NCBI GenBank assembly: GCA_025200525.1
Contig: CM045770.1
Span: 88,932,084 to 88,996,083, forward strand
From: Camellia lanceoleosa
Lineage: Eukaryota; Streptophyta; Magnoliopsida; Ericales; Theaceae
Reading direction: 5' to 3'
DNA length: 64,000 bases
In this document: positions 32,701 through 44,173 of the stretch, in pieces
Position numbering within the stretch: the stretch's first letter is position 1
Layout of the letters: each line of letters opens with the position of its first letter
The notes under the pieces: generated by a model
Told to the model about the DNA's origin: nothing
Database searches by the model: none
Seen by the model: the letters and a program-made list of their open reading frames with translations, nothing else
Translations under genes and position numbers: made by a program

Positions 32701-33594
32701 AACCTCAAACCACAAAACACTCTTAACAAACTATTTAGAGGCCTTAAAAATAAAACTTTTATGTGTTATATGCAAAGCCAAAAAACAATTGCAAGATAGG
32801 TAGAAAAGCTTTGCAAAAATGGTGAATAAAGGGACAAGCTTCTTACCCTTGAAGACCCTCTTCAACAATGGAGCTCCAGCAACTTCTTTAGGTTGAAACC
32901 AGCTCCAAAACTCTAAAACAACCCTCAAGGGCCTCAGCTCCAAGAGATGGTGTGATGGTGGGTGTTTGTGAGCAAAAATGAGACAAAACACACACTAAAG
33001 AGAGATATAGAGATAGGATATGAACCAAACCCTAACCCTAGAACTCAAACCCTAAAAATGGCTGTCTAAAATGTCTAACCTTGTCTCACCTCTATGCCAA
33101 GAGAAGAAGCCTCCTCTTTATAGAGCTTTTAGTCTTGTAAGCTTACAAGACAAGCTTCTAAAGAGGGAGATCCCTCCATACACGTGTATGGAGGGGAGCC
33201 AAGTGCATGCCAGCTGCACCAAAATATCTGCAAAAGCAGATGCACAGTAGTCGGCCGGCCAAAAATGCAATTGACCAAAAAAATATAGGCGGCCGGCCAT
33301 CTAGAGTGCCGGCTGGCCAAACATTTGGCCGATGGCAACAAAACACAGCCGGTAGCCTCAAGCCATGGCCGGTGGAGTGTGGGGATGGCTCACAAGCCCT
33401 TCATTGCCCCTTCAAGGCAAAACACAAGTGTTTGCTGCAAAACCAGACACGAAACAGTCGAGTCGAGAGATCCTGAGACAAGGCGCATAGCCGAGACCTC
33501 CGGGAACTCAAGACGAACACAAACATGGAAGATCACCGAGTGTCCAAGCGGTGACATCCAAGTCTTGAGGGCGGTCAAAAATGGGGTGTCTACA
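29740..33594 (-). mobile_element. Nested solo LTR of a related Tat family
   Basis: It starts TGTAAC, ends GTGTCTACA, and is flanked by perfect CCTAC duplications at 29,735-29,739 and 33,595-33,599. About 3.86 kb long. The first roughly 300 bp (AAATCCGGCAAAT, AACATGGACTGCTT, GATACAGAGTCGCCACCTAA) and the last roughly 50 bp match the outer LTRs, while the middle is strongly diverged, so it belongs to a sister family. Orientation follows the shared ends. TATAAA in element sense is at 33,117-33,122. No internal coding region is present, so it arose by LTR-LTR recombination. The short frames inside have no recognisable product. Confidence 0.9.
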
Positions 33595-33606
33595 CCTACC
33601 AAAAAA

Positions 33607-33624
33607 GGTGGCCGGCTAGCCACC
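33607..33624. promoter_or_regulatory. 18-bp palindromic element upstream of the second antisense gene
   Basis: GGTGGCCGGCTAGCCACC, followed by TAGCTCA, lies 111 bases before ATG 33735. It is the counterpart of 24,886-24,903. A TTTAAAA at 33,681-33,687 could be the TATA box. Confidence 0.55.
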
Positions 33625-33734
33625 TAGCTCAGCAATCACCAGTTTTTCGACACGTGTCCCTCGAATAGTGCCCTATCCTCTTTAAAAGCCCCAGCCTCGT
33701 AGTTGATTCATTTCATCTCAGTTTTGCACCAAAA

Positions 33735-35034
33735 ATGGAGGCGTTTCTGGTCGAAAATCTCACAGCTTGGATCGCCTCTCTAGATGGCTCGGAAAAGTTA
33801 AACTTCCGGGGCTTCGGCTTGAATGCACTATTCACGTTGAGCCGTACTCCGCTGCACCTTCCCTTCCTTCGTGCCGTGGCGAGGTTTTGGAACCCAGTAA
33901 CACATGTTTTTAGCTTCAGCGGGCAAGAGGTATGTCCAACTTTCAAAGATTTTCAAGTTTTGATGGAATCTGAACGCTATGAAGAAATTTTGCCTCAGTT
34001 TCGCTTCTGCCACGCTTAAGCTTTAGGGTGGATGTGTAGGCTCACCATGCATGATGCTTGGTCTCTGATCTGCAACGGGGAACTGGACATCCTCTGCTTG
34101 ATTCATCGCTTTTCTGATGCCAGTGACCGTGGCAACCATTATTGGCAAGGTTTTCTGCAACACGCCCTTTGCTTGTGCATACTATCTCACTTTTTGCTTG
34201 CCCCAGGCTTCGGTGGATCAGTGGATCTAGCATTCGTCTGATTGAAGTTGCTCATGGCTTGAAAGAAGAAAAGAGCTGCATTGCCATGACATTAGCCGAG
34301 ACACTAATGGGCTTAGATGCTTTTTATCGCCAAGAGACAACCAGATTTGCGGGGAGTCCGCTACTGCTGCAGGTAATGTTTCCCACCCAATCTCACATAT
34401 ATATTGCTCACATCACTCGGCCCTCGGGCTCGGTTTTTTTTTCTCACAAAACCCTTTTCTTACTTTTCTCTCATCGTACATCTCTCTATTCTTTATTCTC
34501 TCATTTTTTATTCCTTTCCAGGTATGGTTGATGGATAAATTACAAGTTGTGGACTCTTGCCCAGCCTACTCAGCTCGCGACTACTTCTTTTGACAATGCC
34601 TAGTCGATGCCCTTGATGAGGGATGGTGGTTTGACTGGATGTGCAATTTGTCTGGAGATCGCATTGCTTGGGGCTGTCCTTAGCTCAATCTCCCGGCAAT
34701 GAGATATAGCATGTCCCGGCAAACTGGGATCCAGTTGATTGGTCTGACCCACTGTATGTTCTACTTTCCGTTCCGGTTCTAGTGCTAGTTCGGTCATGAT
34801 CAGACTTGCCCGCCAGAGGGGATAGAGTATCCTGCCATATTCCCGGTTCGAGGCACACAGCTTGCCCGGTATGCCACAGCATGGAGGACTAGAGAGCTCC
34901 TGGCCCCTGCTCCCACTTTCAGTTACACTTTGTCTGACGAGTGCTTGGATTGGCTCAATGAAGAGGCACAGATTGGGCCCAGCTTGGCATCAGAGGCTTC
35001 GACCGGCTCTGGGAGGGGACGCAGGGACACCTGA
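33735..35034 (+). pseudogene. Second PMD-like gene (DUF7745-like), antisense cargo
   Basis: ATG 33735 opens MEAFLVENLTAWIASLDGSE, then LRAVARFWNPVTHVFSFSGQ and EVCPTFKDFQVLM, a pattern seen in plant TE-associated proteins annotated as DUF7745 or PMD-like. After a frame change the text continues at 34,032 (MHDAWSLICNGELDIL). After another near 34,200-34,215 it continues as MTLAETLMGLDAFYRQETTR and FAGSPLLLQ. A clear intron follows (GCAG/GTAATG at about 34,371 to TTTCCAG at about 34,521), then VWLMDKLQVVDSCPAYSARD, several TGA/TAG codons, and an end at TGA 35032-35034. AATAAAA near 35,094 could be its polyadenylation signal. The function is unknown. It is transcribed against gag-pol and lies immediately 3' of integrase in the element. 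The domain name is from memory of patterns and should be tested. Confidence 0.6.
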
Positions 35035-35603
35035 CTTATCTATGCCTCGGATTTATTGCTTTACCAGTACTTTCAAGTTTTCTTTATGAATGTAATAAAA
35101 AGAAACTTCAATTTGTATGCCAGAGCAGGAGAACTCTATATTGAAATCAATGAAATTGAAGGTTGTGGGTACTGAAAATTTTCCGCTTTGGTCCAAAAAT
35201 GGTCTAAGTTGTAAAAAGATTAATTTGAACAAAGTCAACTTTAATTAAAATTTTTCAAAACCATTTTCGATATGGATCAGAACTGGACACGCCTGAGATC
35301 TGTCACTGAGATGCATAACCCCGAATCCTAGCAACTAGAAAGTTGCCCCTAGTCTGAATAGTATCAAGAAGATTGCACAAAGAATCGGAAAGTTGCCCTA
35401 GTCCGAATAGCCTTAAACCTTTCGGAGATCACGATGAATGCTGATAGACAAAGATGATTGAGATGATCAAATGGACAAAGTTGATCAGGGAAAAGTTTAT
35501 GGCTGAACTCCAAGATGAAGTTGCCTACGTATCCCAAAGATGGGAATCAAGCCTTACGTAGTTCAGGCTCGAGTTCACTCAAGTATTTTCACTCTCCTTT
35601 TAC

Positions 35604-35733
35604 GCTCTAACTTTTGCCAAGGCCGCCCTTTGCGGGTTTTCAACCTTGTGAGCTCAGTTTTTATGATTTCAAATTTTTTGTGCTCTGAGTTTTGCCTAGG
35701 TCGCCCTTTCGGGTTTTCGGCCTAGCGAGCCTC
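35604..35733. repeat. Duplicated hairpin downstream of the integrase stop
   Basis: Two related 50-bp copies (35,604-35,654 and 35,682-35,732) read GCTCT..TTTTGCC(A/T)AGG.CGCCCTTT.CGGGTTTT then .C..GAGC. Each can fold with CCTAGG/CCTAG arms (copy 2) around CCC-TTTC-GGG. The second copy ends at the pol stop codon, which suggests a structured 3' end of the pol message. Confidence 0.55.
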
Positions 35734-36896
35734 TCAAGGGTAATATTTCTTCAACTTGTCCATATTGATCGGTTGTGAGAACTCTAGGCCATCTAGATCC
35801 ATCAGAACCACAGCTTCACCTAACCAGATAGACTTAATGATGTAGGGACCAGTCCAATTGGGTCTGAACTTGCCCCTTGGGTCGTGGATGGGAGCTCGGT
35901 TGTCCTTGAGCACAAAATCTCCTTCATTTAGATTTCTGGACTTAACTTTCTTGTTGAAAGCCCGAGCAATTCTGCGCTGATAACTTTGAACATGGTACAG
36001 TGCTTTCAGTCTTCTCTCATCAAAGAGCATGAGTTCCTCAAACACCTTTCTGTTGTCAATCTGCTTGACTATTTGACACTCGGCCCGATTACTATGAATA
36101 GCGGAACCTCAATCTCGATAGGTAGAACGGCCTTCATCCTATAAACTAATGAATACGGAGTCGCCCCAGTAAAAGTGTTGATTGAAGTCCGGTAGCCCCA
36201 CAAAGCAAACGGCAGCTTATCTGGCCAGTCCTGGTAGGTTTCCACCATCTTCTACGATATGTGTTTGATATTCTTGTTGGTGGCCTCAACCGCTCCATTG
36301 GTTTGTGGCCGATAGGTAGATGACTTATGAAAAGCCACGTTGTATTTTTCCAACAAGTCAATCACTTCCTTCTTGAAGTGGGAACCGTTATCTAAAATTA
36401 TCTCGTTTAGGACTCCGTAGCAGCAGATGATGTTGTTTCTGATAAACTTCGCAACATGTGAAGCTTTCAACATCGCATAAGATTGGGCCTCGACCCACTT
36501 CGTGAAATAATCTATCGCGACTAGGATGAACTCATGCCCATTTGACCCCTTCGGAGTGATAGCCTCGATCACATCAATTCCCCAGACTGAAAATGGCCAT
36601 GGCGAAGTCATATTGTACAGTTTCGATGGCGGAATGTTCATGCGATTTGCATGAATTTGACATTTGTGGCATCGCCAAACAAAACTGATACAGTTCTCCT
36701 CCATGGTGGACCAGTAGTAACCCTGTTTGAAGATCTTCCGTGCTAGCATTACTCCATTCATATGCGCACCGCATTCCCCTCCATGGATGGCCTCCATTAG
36801 GCGCTTCGATTCTTCAACATCGACACACAGCTTATGCATTCCCAAATGACCTCTCTTATACAGCTTACCCCTACAGATGATGAACTGAACGGCCAT
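35734..36896 (-). pseudogene. Integrase of the Tat element
   Basis: The frame from 36,896 shows an HHCC zinc finger (GGECGAHMNG with CHKCQ) and DDE-type core elements WGIDVIEAITP and LDNGSHF, with the Glu region after PQTNGAVEATN. It then stops at about 36,252. A second piece (36,045-35,734) carries the C-terminal GPY/F module (RGKFRPNWTGPYIIKSIW) and ends at 35,734. Between them at 36,250-36,050 the reading frame changes (FALWGYRTSINTFTGATPYS is visible). The enzyme inserts element cDNA into the host genome. Multiple breaks make it inactive. Confidence 0.88.
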
Positions 36897-37039
36897 TCTT
36901 CTGATTGCCCTTTTATCCTTGGCATTTACCCCTGCGGGTTTGCTTCATTCTCCAAGAAATTCCAAATGTCATAATACCAGGGGTTTTCGTCCTGAGCCTC
37001 ATCTATAGCAGCAATCGACTCATAGGCTGGTGCAAATTT

Positions 37040-37534
37040 CTAGTCAATGATGACTGGACGCATCCAGACTCCGAACGGGATGTCTATCATGGAAGATAGA
37101 GTTGCTAAAGAATCTGCGTACCTGTTGTTCTCTCTTAGTAGATGAGCAAAGTTTAGCTTCTCAAACCGAGGAATTAACAAATCCAAGGTTTGGTGATACA
37201 TCATCATTTTCTCTTCTTTGACTTTCCAGTCTCCTTTTGCATGAGACACAACAAGGTTCGAGTCCCCGATGACGTCCAACCGTCTTACCCCTAGTTCCAG
37301 GGCTGCTTCTAGACCGGCGATGCACGCCTCATATTCTGCTTCGTTGTTCAAGACTTTAAACCGAAGTTTAAAGGCTAGAGGGATACGGGAATTATCGGGT
37401 GTTATCAGTAACACCCCTATCCCATACCCGTACTGATTTGACGCTCCGTTAAAGTACATCGTCCAAGTTTCATCGTCGATGTGCAAAATGGCTTCATCTG
37501 GGAATAAGTACTCGACTGCTTCACCCCCTTCCAC
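37040..37534 (-). pseudogene. Second (archaeal-type) RNase H domain of the Tat element
   Basis: The frame contains MYFNGASNQYGYGIGVLL, NNEAEYEACIAGLEAALELG, IGDSNLVVSHAKGDWKVKEE and LRENNRYADSLATL, the four blocks of an RNase H fold. An additional aRNH downstream of the normal RNase H is a known hallmark of Tat elements. The first catalytic Asp (normally FDG) is Asn here (FNG), a change explained by one G-to-A transition, so the domain is probably inactive. Confidence 0.8.
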
Positions 37535-37618
37535 TGGATGGTCGGCTAAGAATTGCTCTTGCTCTTCCTTGATCGACTTCGTGTTACATATTTGGATCGA
37601 ATCGAGAGCAACAATGAG

Positions 37619-37948
37619 CTAACCTATGAGTCTTGGTTTCTCGAAAAGATATTTGATGGGATCGAGTCGTGAAACCAACATTACGGAGTGAGCTAACAGG
37701 TAGTGCCGCAGCTTCCTGGTAGCCCATACCAAAGCTAAGCAAGCCTTCCTCAACGGTGTGTAGCGAGTCTCATACTCTAGCATCTTCTTGCTCAGATAGT
37801 AGATGGCTTTCTCCACTTTGTCCCCTGATTCTTGTGCGAGCATACAGCCCATTGTAGTCTCAGTCACTGAAAGGTACAATATCAACGGTTTCCCCGGCTC
37901 TGGCAGTGACAACACGCAGGTTCTGTAAGTATTCCTTGATCTGTTCAA
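37619..37948 (-). pseudogene. RNase H domain of the Tat polyprotein
   Basis: It shows LILYLSVTETTMGCMLAQES, KAIYYLSKKMLEYETRYTPL and LRHYLLAHSVMLVSRLDPIK, the RT-linked RNase H/connection segment of Gypsy elements. The first Asp position reads LSVTE where YLAVSD-like text is usual. It follows the RT after a stop and ends at 37,619. Confidence 0.8.
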
Positions 37949-37973
37949 AGGCAGCTTGGCATCGGCCGTCCCA

Positions 37974-39581
37974 TTAGAATTTATTGCCTTTCTTCAGGAG
38001 ACCAAAAAGTGGTTCACAAGTCAAGGTTATTTTTGAGATAAACCGTCTTATGAATTGCACTTTACCTAGAAAGCCTCGCACCTCCTTTTTAGTCCTTGGT
38101 GGTTGCATTTCTAAGATGGCCTTGATTTTGGAAAGGTCAACTTCGATACCTCTTTGTGTAATTAGAAACCCCAGCATTTTTCCCGCTGTAACACTAAACG
38201 TGCACTTCTGAGGATTCAGCCGCAACCGAAATTCTCTAATCCTTTGAAAGAACTTTTGTAAGGCGGTGTAGTGGCCCTCTCTTTCTTTGGATTTGACAAT
38301 CATGTCGTCCACATACACCTCAACCTCTTTGTGGATCATGTCATGCAATATTGTGGTCGCGGCCCATTGATAAGTAGCTCTAGCATTCTTCAACCCAAAC
38401 GGCATTACTCTGTAGCAGTATGTCCCCCACGGGGTGGTGAATGCAGTCTTTTCTCGGTCTTCAGGTGCCATCATTATCTGATTGTAGCCGGAAAAGCCAT
38501 CCATGAACGAAAGCAAAGCATGCCCTGCTGTGAAATCCACTAATTCATCAATATGCAATAAGGGAAAGTCGTCCTTCGGACTAGCTCTATTCAAATCCTT
38601 GAAATCCACGCATACCCGGATCCTGCCATCCTTCTTCGGTACTGGAACAATGTTGGCCAACCAAGTCGGGTATTCGAATACCAGCAGAAAGCCTGCGTCG
38701 ATTTGCTTGGTGACCTCTTCCTTAATCTTGAGAGCCCAGTCCAGGCGGATCCTTCTAAGTTTCTGTTTGACAGGTCGGGCCTTGGGGTCAAGGGGGATCC
38801 GGTGCTGTACAATCTTAGGATCGATCCCATGCATGTCTTCATAGGACCACACGAAAACATCTTTGAAATCTTTTAATAAAGCGACTAAGCGCTCGCGTTC
38901 CTCCGAAGACATTGTGGACCCGATCTGGACCAGGCTCGGGTCCTCCTCAGTACCAATATTCATGGTAGTGATTTTATCCATTAAAGGTTTAACAAATCTC
39001 TCCTGCTCTTGTTCAATTAACCGTTGCAAAACTGGAGAAATTTCATCCTCGTCGTTTTCATCAAAGTTTTGAAAGTCTAAGTTAATGCAATAAATCAAAG
39101 GCACAGAAAAGTACTCAGAAACCACAGTTACTTGATTCTCATTAAGCACACCCAAATCGTCCGATTCCTCAGTTACAACAAACTCAAAAGAGAAAGAAAA
39201 AGACGACTTGGATAAAACTGCGGCATCCGGGTTATCATCCCCAGGATTACCAGACTCAAACTTAGTCGAGCTGGAACCTGATTCCAACTCACAAGACTCG
39301 GTGGAATCAGATTCTGGCTCACTACCTGACCCGGTGCTGCTGGACAAAAACCCCACTTCGTATTGCCAAGTGAGAGAGGGTGCGATAGACGCATCCAAAA
39401 TAGTTGCTGGTAGGCCCACAGCCGTTTCATTCCCAATCATGGAAACCGAGAAGTTATCCCCCAAGCACTTCTGGTCGATCAGAGGATCTGAAAGTAGACA
39501 AGCCAATGCTACCCCCATTTCAATTTCAGCGCTCTCGGAATCCACTTCCTTACCTTTGCTCAATCTCGGTGATGGGTGCAT
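37974..39581 (-). pseudogene. Reverse transcriptase region of the Tat element
   Basis: This is the longest intact frame in the window (535 codons). An acidic linker of about 200 residues is followed by the RT: IPLDPKARPVKQKLRRIRLD, VPVPKKDGRIRVCVDFKDLN, FMDGFSGYNQIMMAPEDREK, PFGLKNARATYQ and VYVDDMIVKSKE, with the catalytic YVDD at 38,304-38,315. The frame ends at a TAA in the NKF*WDG region before RNase H. RT copies the element RNA to DNA in virus-like particles. The YVDD site is intact even though neighbouring domains are broken. Confidence 0.92.
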
Positions 39582-39835
39582 GCGCTCTTGACAACATCAT
39601 CCCCGGATAATTGTAGGTCAAAGAAAATCTCGAAACCTGGCACGCGCTTCCTCTCCGCGTTCAGCCACAGCTCGGGGAAGCCACAAAACGGAAAGTTCTC
39701 TCCCTCCCGGATAAAACGTCCGTTTAGGGTACCCTAAATGGGCTTATGTATCAGTTCAAAAGGCTTCCCAGCCCGCTTTGCTCTCGCTCTTCTAACCATT
39801 TCCTTCCCCTTTCTTATCTAGTCTTCTTTGGTGGG

Positions 39836-40445
39836 CTAATAACCCAATCCAAAGGTATGGAAGTTGTGTGGCACTTTGGCCAATGCTGCGACGCCCTTCC
39901 GGCCGCTCCTTCCTAATCCCATCCCAGGGATGTGTTGTAGCTTGTTCATGAGGTATACAGATTGAGCACTAACATACACTCCCTCATTAACAGCCATAAT
40001 ATTTTGCACAACCCGAGCCTCAGCTAAGGTAAAACCTGACATAAACACGTCCTCCATACCGTGCTCAATTTCTAGTACTGGTGTAGATACCTCCGGAGGC
40101 GGATGGATCGATGAATTCCCGAAAACAATGGCTACTCCCTTTCCATAGGGGTATTTCACCATCTGATGCAGAGTGGACGAGACGGCCTTCACCTGGTGCA
40201 ACCACAGTCGCCCCAAAAGCAAGTTGAAAGTTACGGGAACCTTCAAGACATGGAAATCTATCTCATGTTGTCCTGGCCCAACTTTGGTCTGGATCTTTAC
40301 TGTCCCCATGACTTCTCAGCTTGTGTTGTCATATGCCCGAATTACCTGGGCTGTTGGTATAAAGTCCGCGGTCTTCAAACCAATGGCATAGGCTGTCCTT
40401 GCCGGACAAACGTTGATGGCGGATTCGGTATCAACAAGAACCACC
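39836..40445 (-). pseudogene. Aspartic protease domain of the Tat element, active site altered
   Basis: Upstream text VVLVDTESAINVCPARTAYA leads into the flap and C-terminal part (40,309-39,836: VKIQTKVGPGQHEIDFHVLK, FNLLLGRLWLHQ). The catalytic triplet reads DTE (40,424-40,432), where retroviral-type proteases have D-(T/S/N)-G. GAA can come from GGA by one transition. A stop after AYDNTS separates the two pieces. Protease normally cuts the gag-pol precursor. Confidence 0.8.
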
Positions 40446-41803
40446 GGTATCCATTTATTTCTACACTTCACAGAGATGTAGAGTGGCTTATTGTGGTTTG
40501 CACCCTTAGGTGGTAGTTCCTTGTCAGAAAAAGTCAGCATCGGGGTAGCTCCTCCCGGAAAGACTAATCCTACCAGTTGCTCTAGTGTGGTATCTATGGA
40601 GAGTTTGGCCTTGTCCATAGCAGATAGGACAGTCTGTCTGTGTACTCGTGATACCATAAGCAGTCCCCAGATGGAGATGTCTACTTGTATCTTCTTCAGC
40701 TGCTTCAATACAGCTTCCTCTTCAATCTGCTTCTTTTTCTGCTTTTCAGTTTCCTTGTCCTTTCCAGACGCTTCTGGTTGGTCTAGGTGTGGGGGCTTGA
40801 AGTACTGTCCGCTTCTTGTTATGTGATCAACTTCATTGAGATACCAAGTGTCGTCTGGTTGATTGCTCCCCCAATCCTCGTCTGTGTGGGCAAGACATAA
40901 ATCATCATTTTCCAACCACATTCCGTTGGCAGCCAACAGACATCTGTCTGGCTCTGGCATGATTGTACTCGCAGCACTTTCAGCCCACATGCTCATAGCA
41001 TCTTCTGTCCTTGTGCCCACAGCATTTTCAATCCCCTCATGGGTTTTGGCTTTCCCGGTTCTCTCAGAACCCTGTTGTTCCACCTGCGTCAGTGCAGTTT
41101 GTTGTTCAGTTTTCCCTGTATTCACAATGCTCCTGTCCTGAGCGAAATTCTTCATCTTGGCTCTCGGCAATGTACTCGACTTAGGCCCTTCCGCCACTGG
41201 CGATACCCTCACCCCTGCCAGGCCCTGTTGGAACTCTACAACATCCGGTTGATCATCTAGCCATCTGGTAGCCTCTGCTGATTCCTCATACTCAAACCAG
41301 TTGACTGCCGCATCCCCTAATTCTTGGTCATTGAAAAACTAGAGGTTGGTAAAACCCTCTTCTACGGCCGTTAAATCATCTGTTCCCTACTCAAATCCAT
41401 CCTTCTGGATCACACATAGTTCTGCTCTCTCTGGCAATTCTACACTTGGCTCAGACTGGTCAGCTGACAGAATATAGTTGCTCGGATCGTAGGCTTCCCT
41501 AGCAAAATTCCCAGACTGCCTAAACCCTGACTTAACAGTTCCATCCTCCTCTGCAATCTCCCTTACACCGTCTTCAACAGCCATCACCATTGGCTTAGGT
41601 TGGGTTGTGGAGATATCCATCATGCACAAAAGGTCAGTGCAATCAGAAAGGAGCACCTCCGGCTTAGGTAGATGGGAAGGAGTGATATAGATGCTAGGAT
41701 CGTAAGACACGACCCCAGTCTAGATAAAGTTAATTCTTTTGGGAGGTGGAGCTTGGTTGTGTGTAGGGAGTGGGTTGGTTATGACATTGGGTCTTTCTGG
41801 TGG
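40316..41803 (-). pseudogene. Gag-pol linker between zinc knuckle and protease
   Basis: Frames at 41,710-41,387 (MSYDPSIYITPSHLPKPEVL) and 41,212-40,316 (MRVSPVAEGPKSSTLPRAKM) are polar, repeat-poor linker sequence running into the protease. Stops near 41,390 and 41,710 break it. No enzymatic motif before the protease. Confidence 0.55.
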
Positions 41804-43311
41804 CAAAATCACCTGTTTGTCAACGAGATCTTAAATCTCGTGACGTAACCTAAAACATTGGTCGGTGTCATGACCGTGTTGCTGGTGATATGCGCAGTAT
41901 TTGGCTGGGTTGTGAGTGGGGGGGTAGTGGATTCGGTAACGGCCTCGGCTCCAGGGGTTTTAGATGCCCTTTTCTAATTAAGACCCCTAGAGCCTTGGAC
42001 AGGGGCATGTACAATGGAGTGAAGGTTCTTTGGCCTCTGGGCTAGTATTTAGTGGTCTGTGTATTGCTTCCGGATGCACCGGAAAAGGGTGTGGCTGCCA
42101 TGGGCCTTGGAAGGGGAGGGGGAATGGTGGCGACCATGCTCACCTCTGAAGTTCTTGCAGTTGCAGCGCCACTCAGGCCTGTATTGTTGTTACGGTTAAA
42201 GGTTCTTCGAGGTTGCTCCCTGTCTTGGTCAATCAGACCCTGTTTCATCGCATCTTCAATTTGTACCCCCATCTCGTGCAGATCTGAAAAAGTAGGGAAG
42301 AGGAGCACAATTATTTTTTGCATCAGTTTTGGCTGGAGATTGCGCACAATCATCCTGATATGATCTTTATCGATGGGCCTTAAAGTCATCATCGAGGCCT
42401 TCGCCCTCCACCGGGTCACGAAATCCGAGAAACTCTCTTTGGGCTCCTACCTTGTTGTTTCGAGATCACGAGTTGTAATCTCAATTTGGGTGTTGTAAGA
42501 GTATTGCGCAACAAAGGCCTCGGCCATTTCATCCCAACTCCGCTTGACATCATCCTCTAACTTCGCATACTAAATAGCGGCCACACCTGACAGGATCCGG
42601 CCGAATAGCGAAAGCTTCTGGGGTCTGGTGAGGCCCATTGGCCGTAATATATCTGAGAATAGCCGGATGTGGACCATGGGATCACCAGATCCGTCGAAGC
42701 GATCGATCTGCGGCATTTTGAATCTATCCGACAATGTCACAGCCACATCGGTATATCCGTCCTCGATATCCGGGATAACTTTTACCCCTGGGATTTTTTG
42801 AATAGCTTCTCGAGCTTGCTCAATTTCAGTGCTGTAGGGTCTACTTCGAACTCGAAGGGAGAGTCCAGGTGGTTCACGGGTGTATGTACTTTGGATAATT
42901 GAGGTGGAAGAGGGGGCGAAGCCGGCCCTGTTAGGATGTCTGTGTCCTCCTGAGCGACATGGACATTTGGCAAAATGTTCTGGGCATTTGGCGGGACATT
43001 CTGGGTAGTTGGTGTCTACTCGGGTAGCGGGACCCTTGGTGGGGAGGAATTGGATGTGAGGCTGATGCTCCGGCTTGCTGCTATAGCCGGGTAATTAGCT
43101 CTACCTGCTGGGCCATGATTATGGCCTACTGTTTAGAGAACTTCGCTTGGCGGACGGCGTCCTCCTGTATTTGCTTCATACTCTCTTGGAGTTGGCGCAT
43201 CATTTCTTCCATTCCGGCCATGTTCTGCTGATCCTGCTGACTGACTGGTATGTGTATTTCTATGGCAGAAACTGAGACCTCAGCCCGACTGTTCACTGCT
43301 AGGGTAGACCA
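41804..43311 (-). pseudogene. Gag of the Tat element, broken
   Basis: The N-terminal part includes MAGMEEMMRQLQESMKQIQE (about 43,220). The conserved Gag region runs from about 42,750: MPQIDRFDGSGDPMVHIRLF, SWDEMAEAFVAQYS and ESFSDFVTRWRAKASMM, and the frame 42,419-42,042 continues to a Pro-rich end. A zinc-knuckle-like motif of Tat type (CAYHQQHGHDTDQC) lies at about 41,897-41,855. Stops occur near 43,130, 42,570, 42,450, 42,040 and 41,830, and a frameshift near 42,790. Gag forms the particle and binds RNA. It starts about 0.9 kb inside the 5' LTR border, so there is no room for the extra long ORF1 typical of Ogre elements. Confidence 0.75.
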
Positions 43312-44173
43312 CTACTCTGGTAACCTCTGCTCAGACACACTACACTTTCTCGGCCTTCTTCTGACAACTGGGGGTAAAGAATGGAACACTGGTTGTCCGT
43401 CAACCAGATCCTCAGATCGATTGAGCCGACGACCTCTTGTCCAGAGTGCTTGGGGAATATCTGCTTGGTTTGAAGCAATTGTGCTAAAACTGTCCTAGCA
43501 AAAAGATAAATAAAGCAATAAGAAAATAAACAACCAGATAAACGAATAGTATAACAGCTTAAAATAAATACAAAACACACAATATAACAACACACGGTCG
43601 ATAAGCTGAATACACATTGTCCTCAAACACTGATCACTATCCCTGAATCACTGTCCCCCAAGACTGAATCTGATACCCGCAGATAACTTATTCTCAAACA
43701 TTGACTGATGCCCGTAGGCCTGATGCCCAAACTCGTAAACTGATACATGCATTTCTCTGTAAAAACGCACTCTAAAAGCACATAACAGATAAGTGAGAGC
43801 CAAAACACCCCTATGTTGGGGTAGGGTTTCCCTGTCCTATTTTGTCGGGAGCTAGGGTTTTACTACGCATGCAGCGGTTTCAAACAACCTATATCGGGTA
43901 AGCAACCTGTCCTAGCTTGGAATGGTCACTATGGATTCCGAATATGCACTAGGTCAAATGATCAAAAGGGTGCCTCGGTAAAACCAGGGTTTGTGTTCCC
44001 ATACTGGCAGAGCCCGTAACCGGTAAGCCTTATGGCACGCAGCCTTTGGCAAACTGCTCAGGAATAGAAGATGGCAAACACGGTGTCCTAGGCGCACCAA
44101 TGCACATGCAATGCAAAGAAACACACAAGTGTAATCAAAATAAGATATCATGAGTTCGAGTCAAGCTCTCTAA
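43312..44173 (-). other. Leader between primer-binding site and gag
   Basis: No long meaningful frame; several short ones and stops. Low-complexity AT-rich stretch at 43,495-43,600. This is the internal part of the untranslated leader of the Tat element. Confidence 0.6.
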
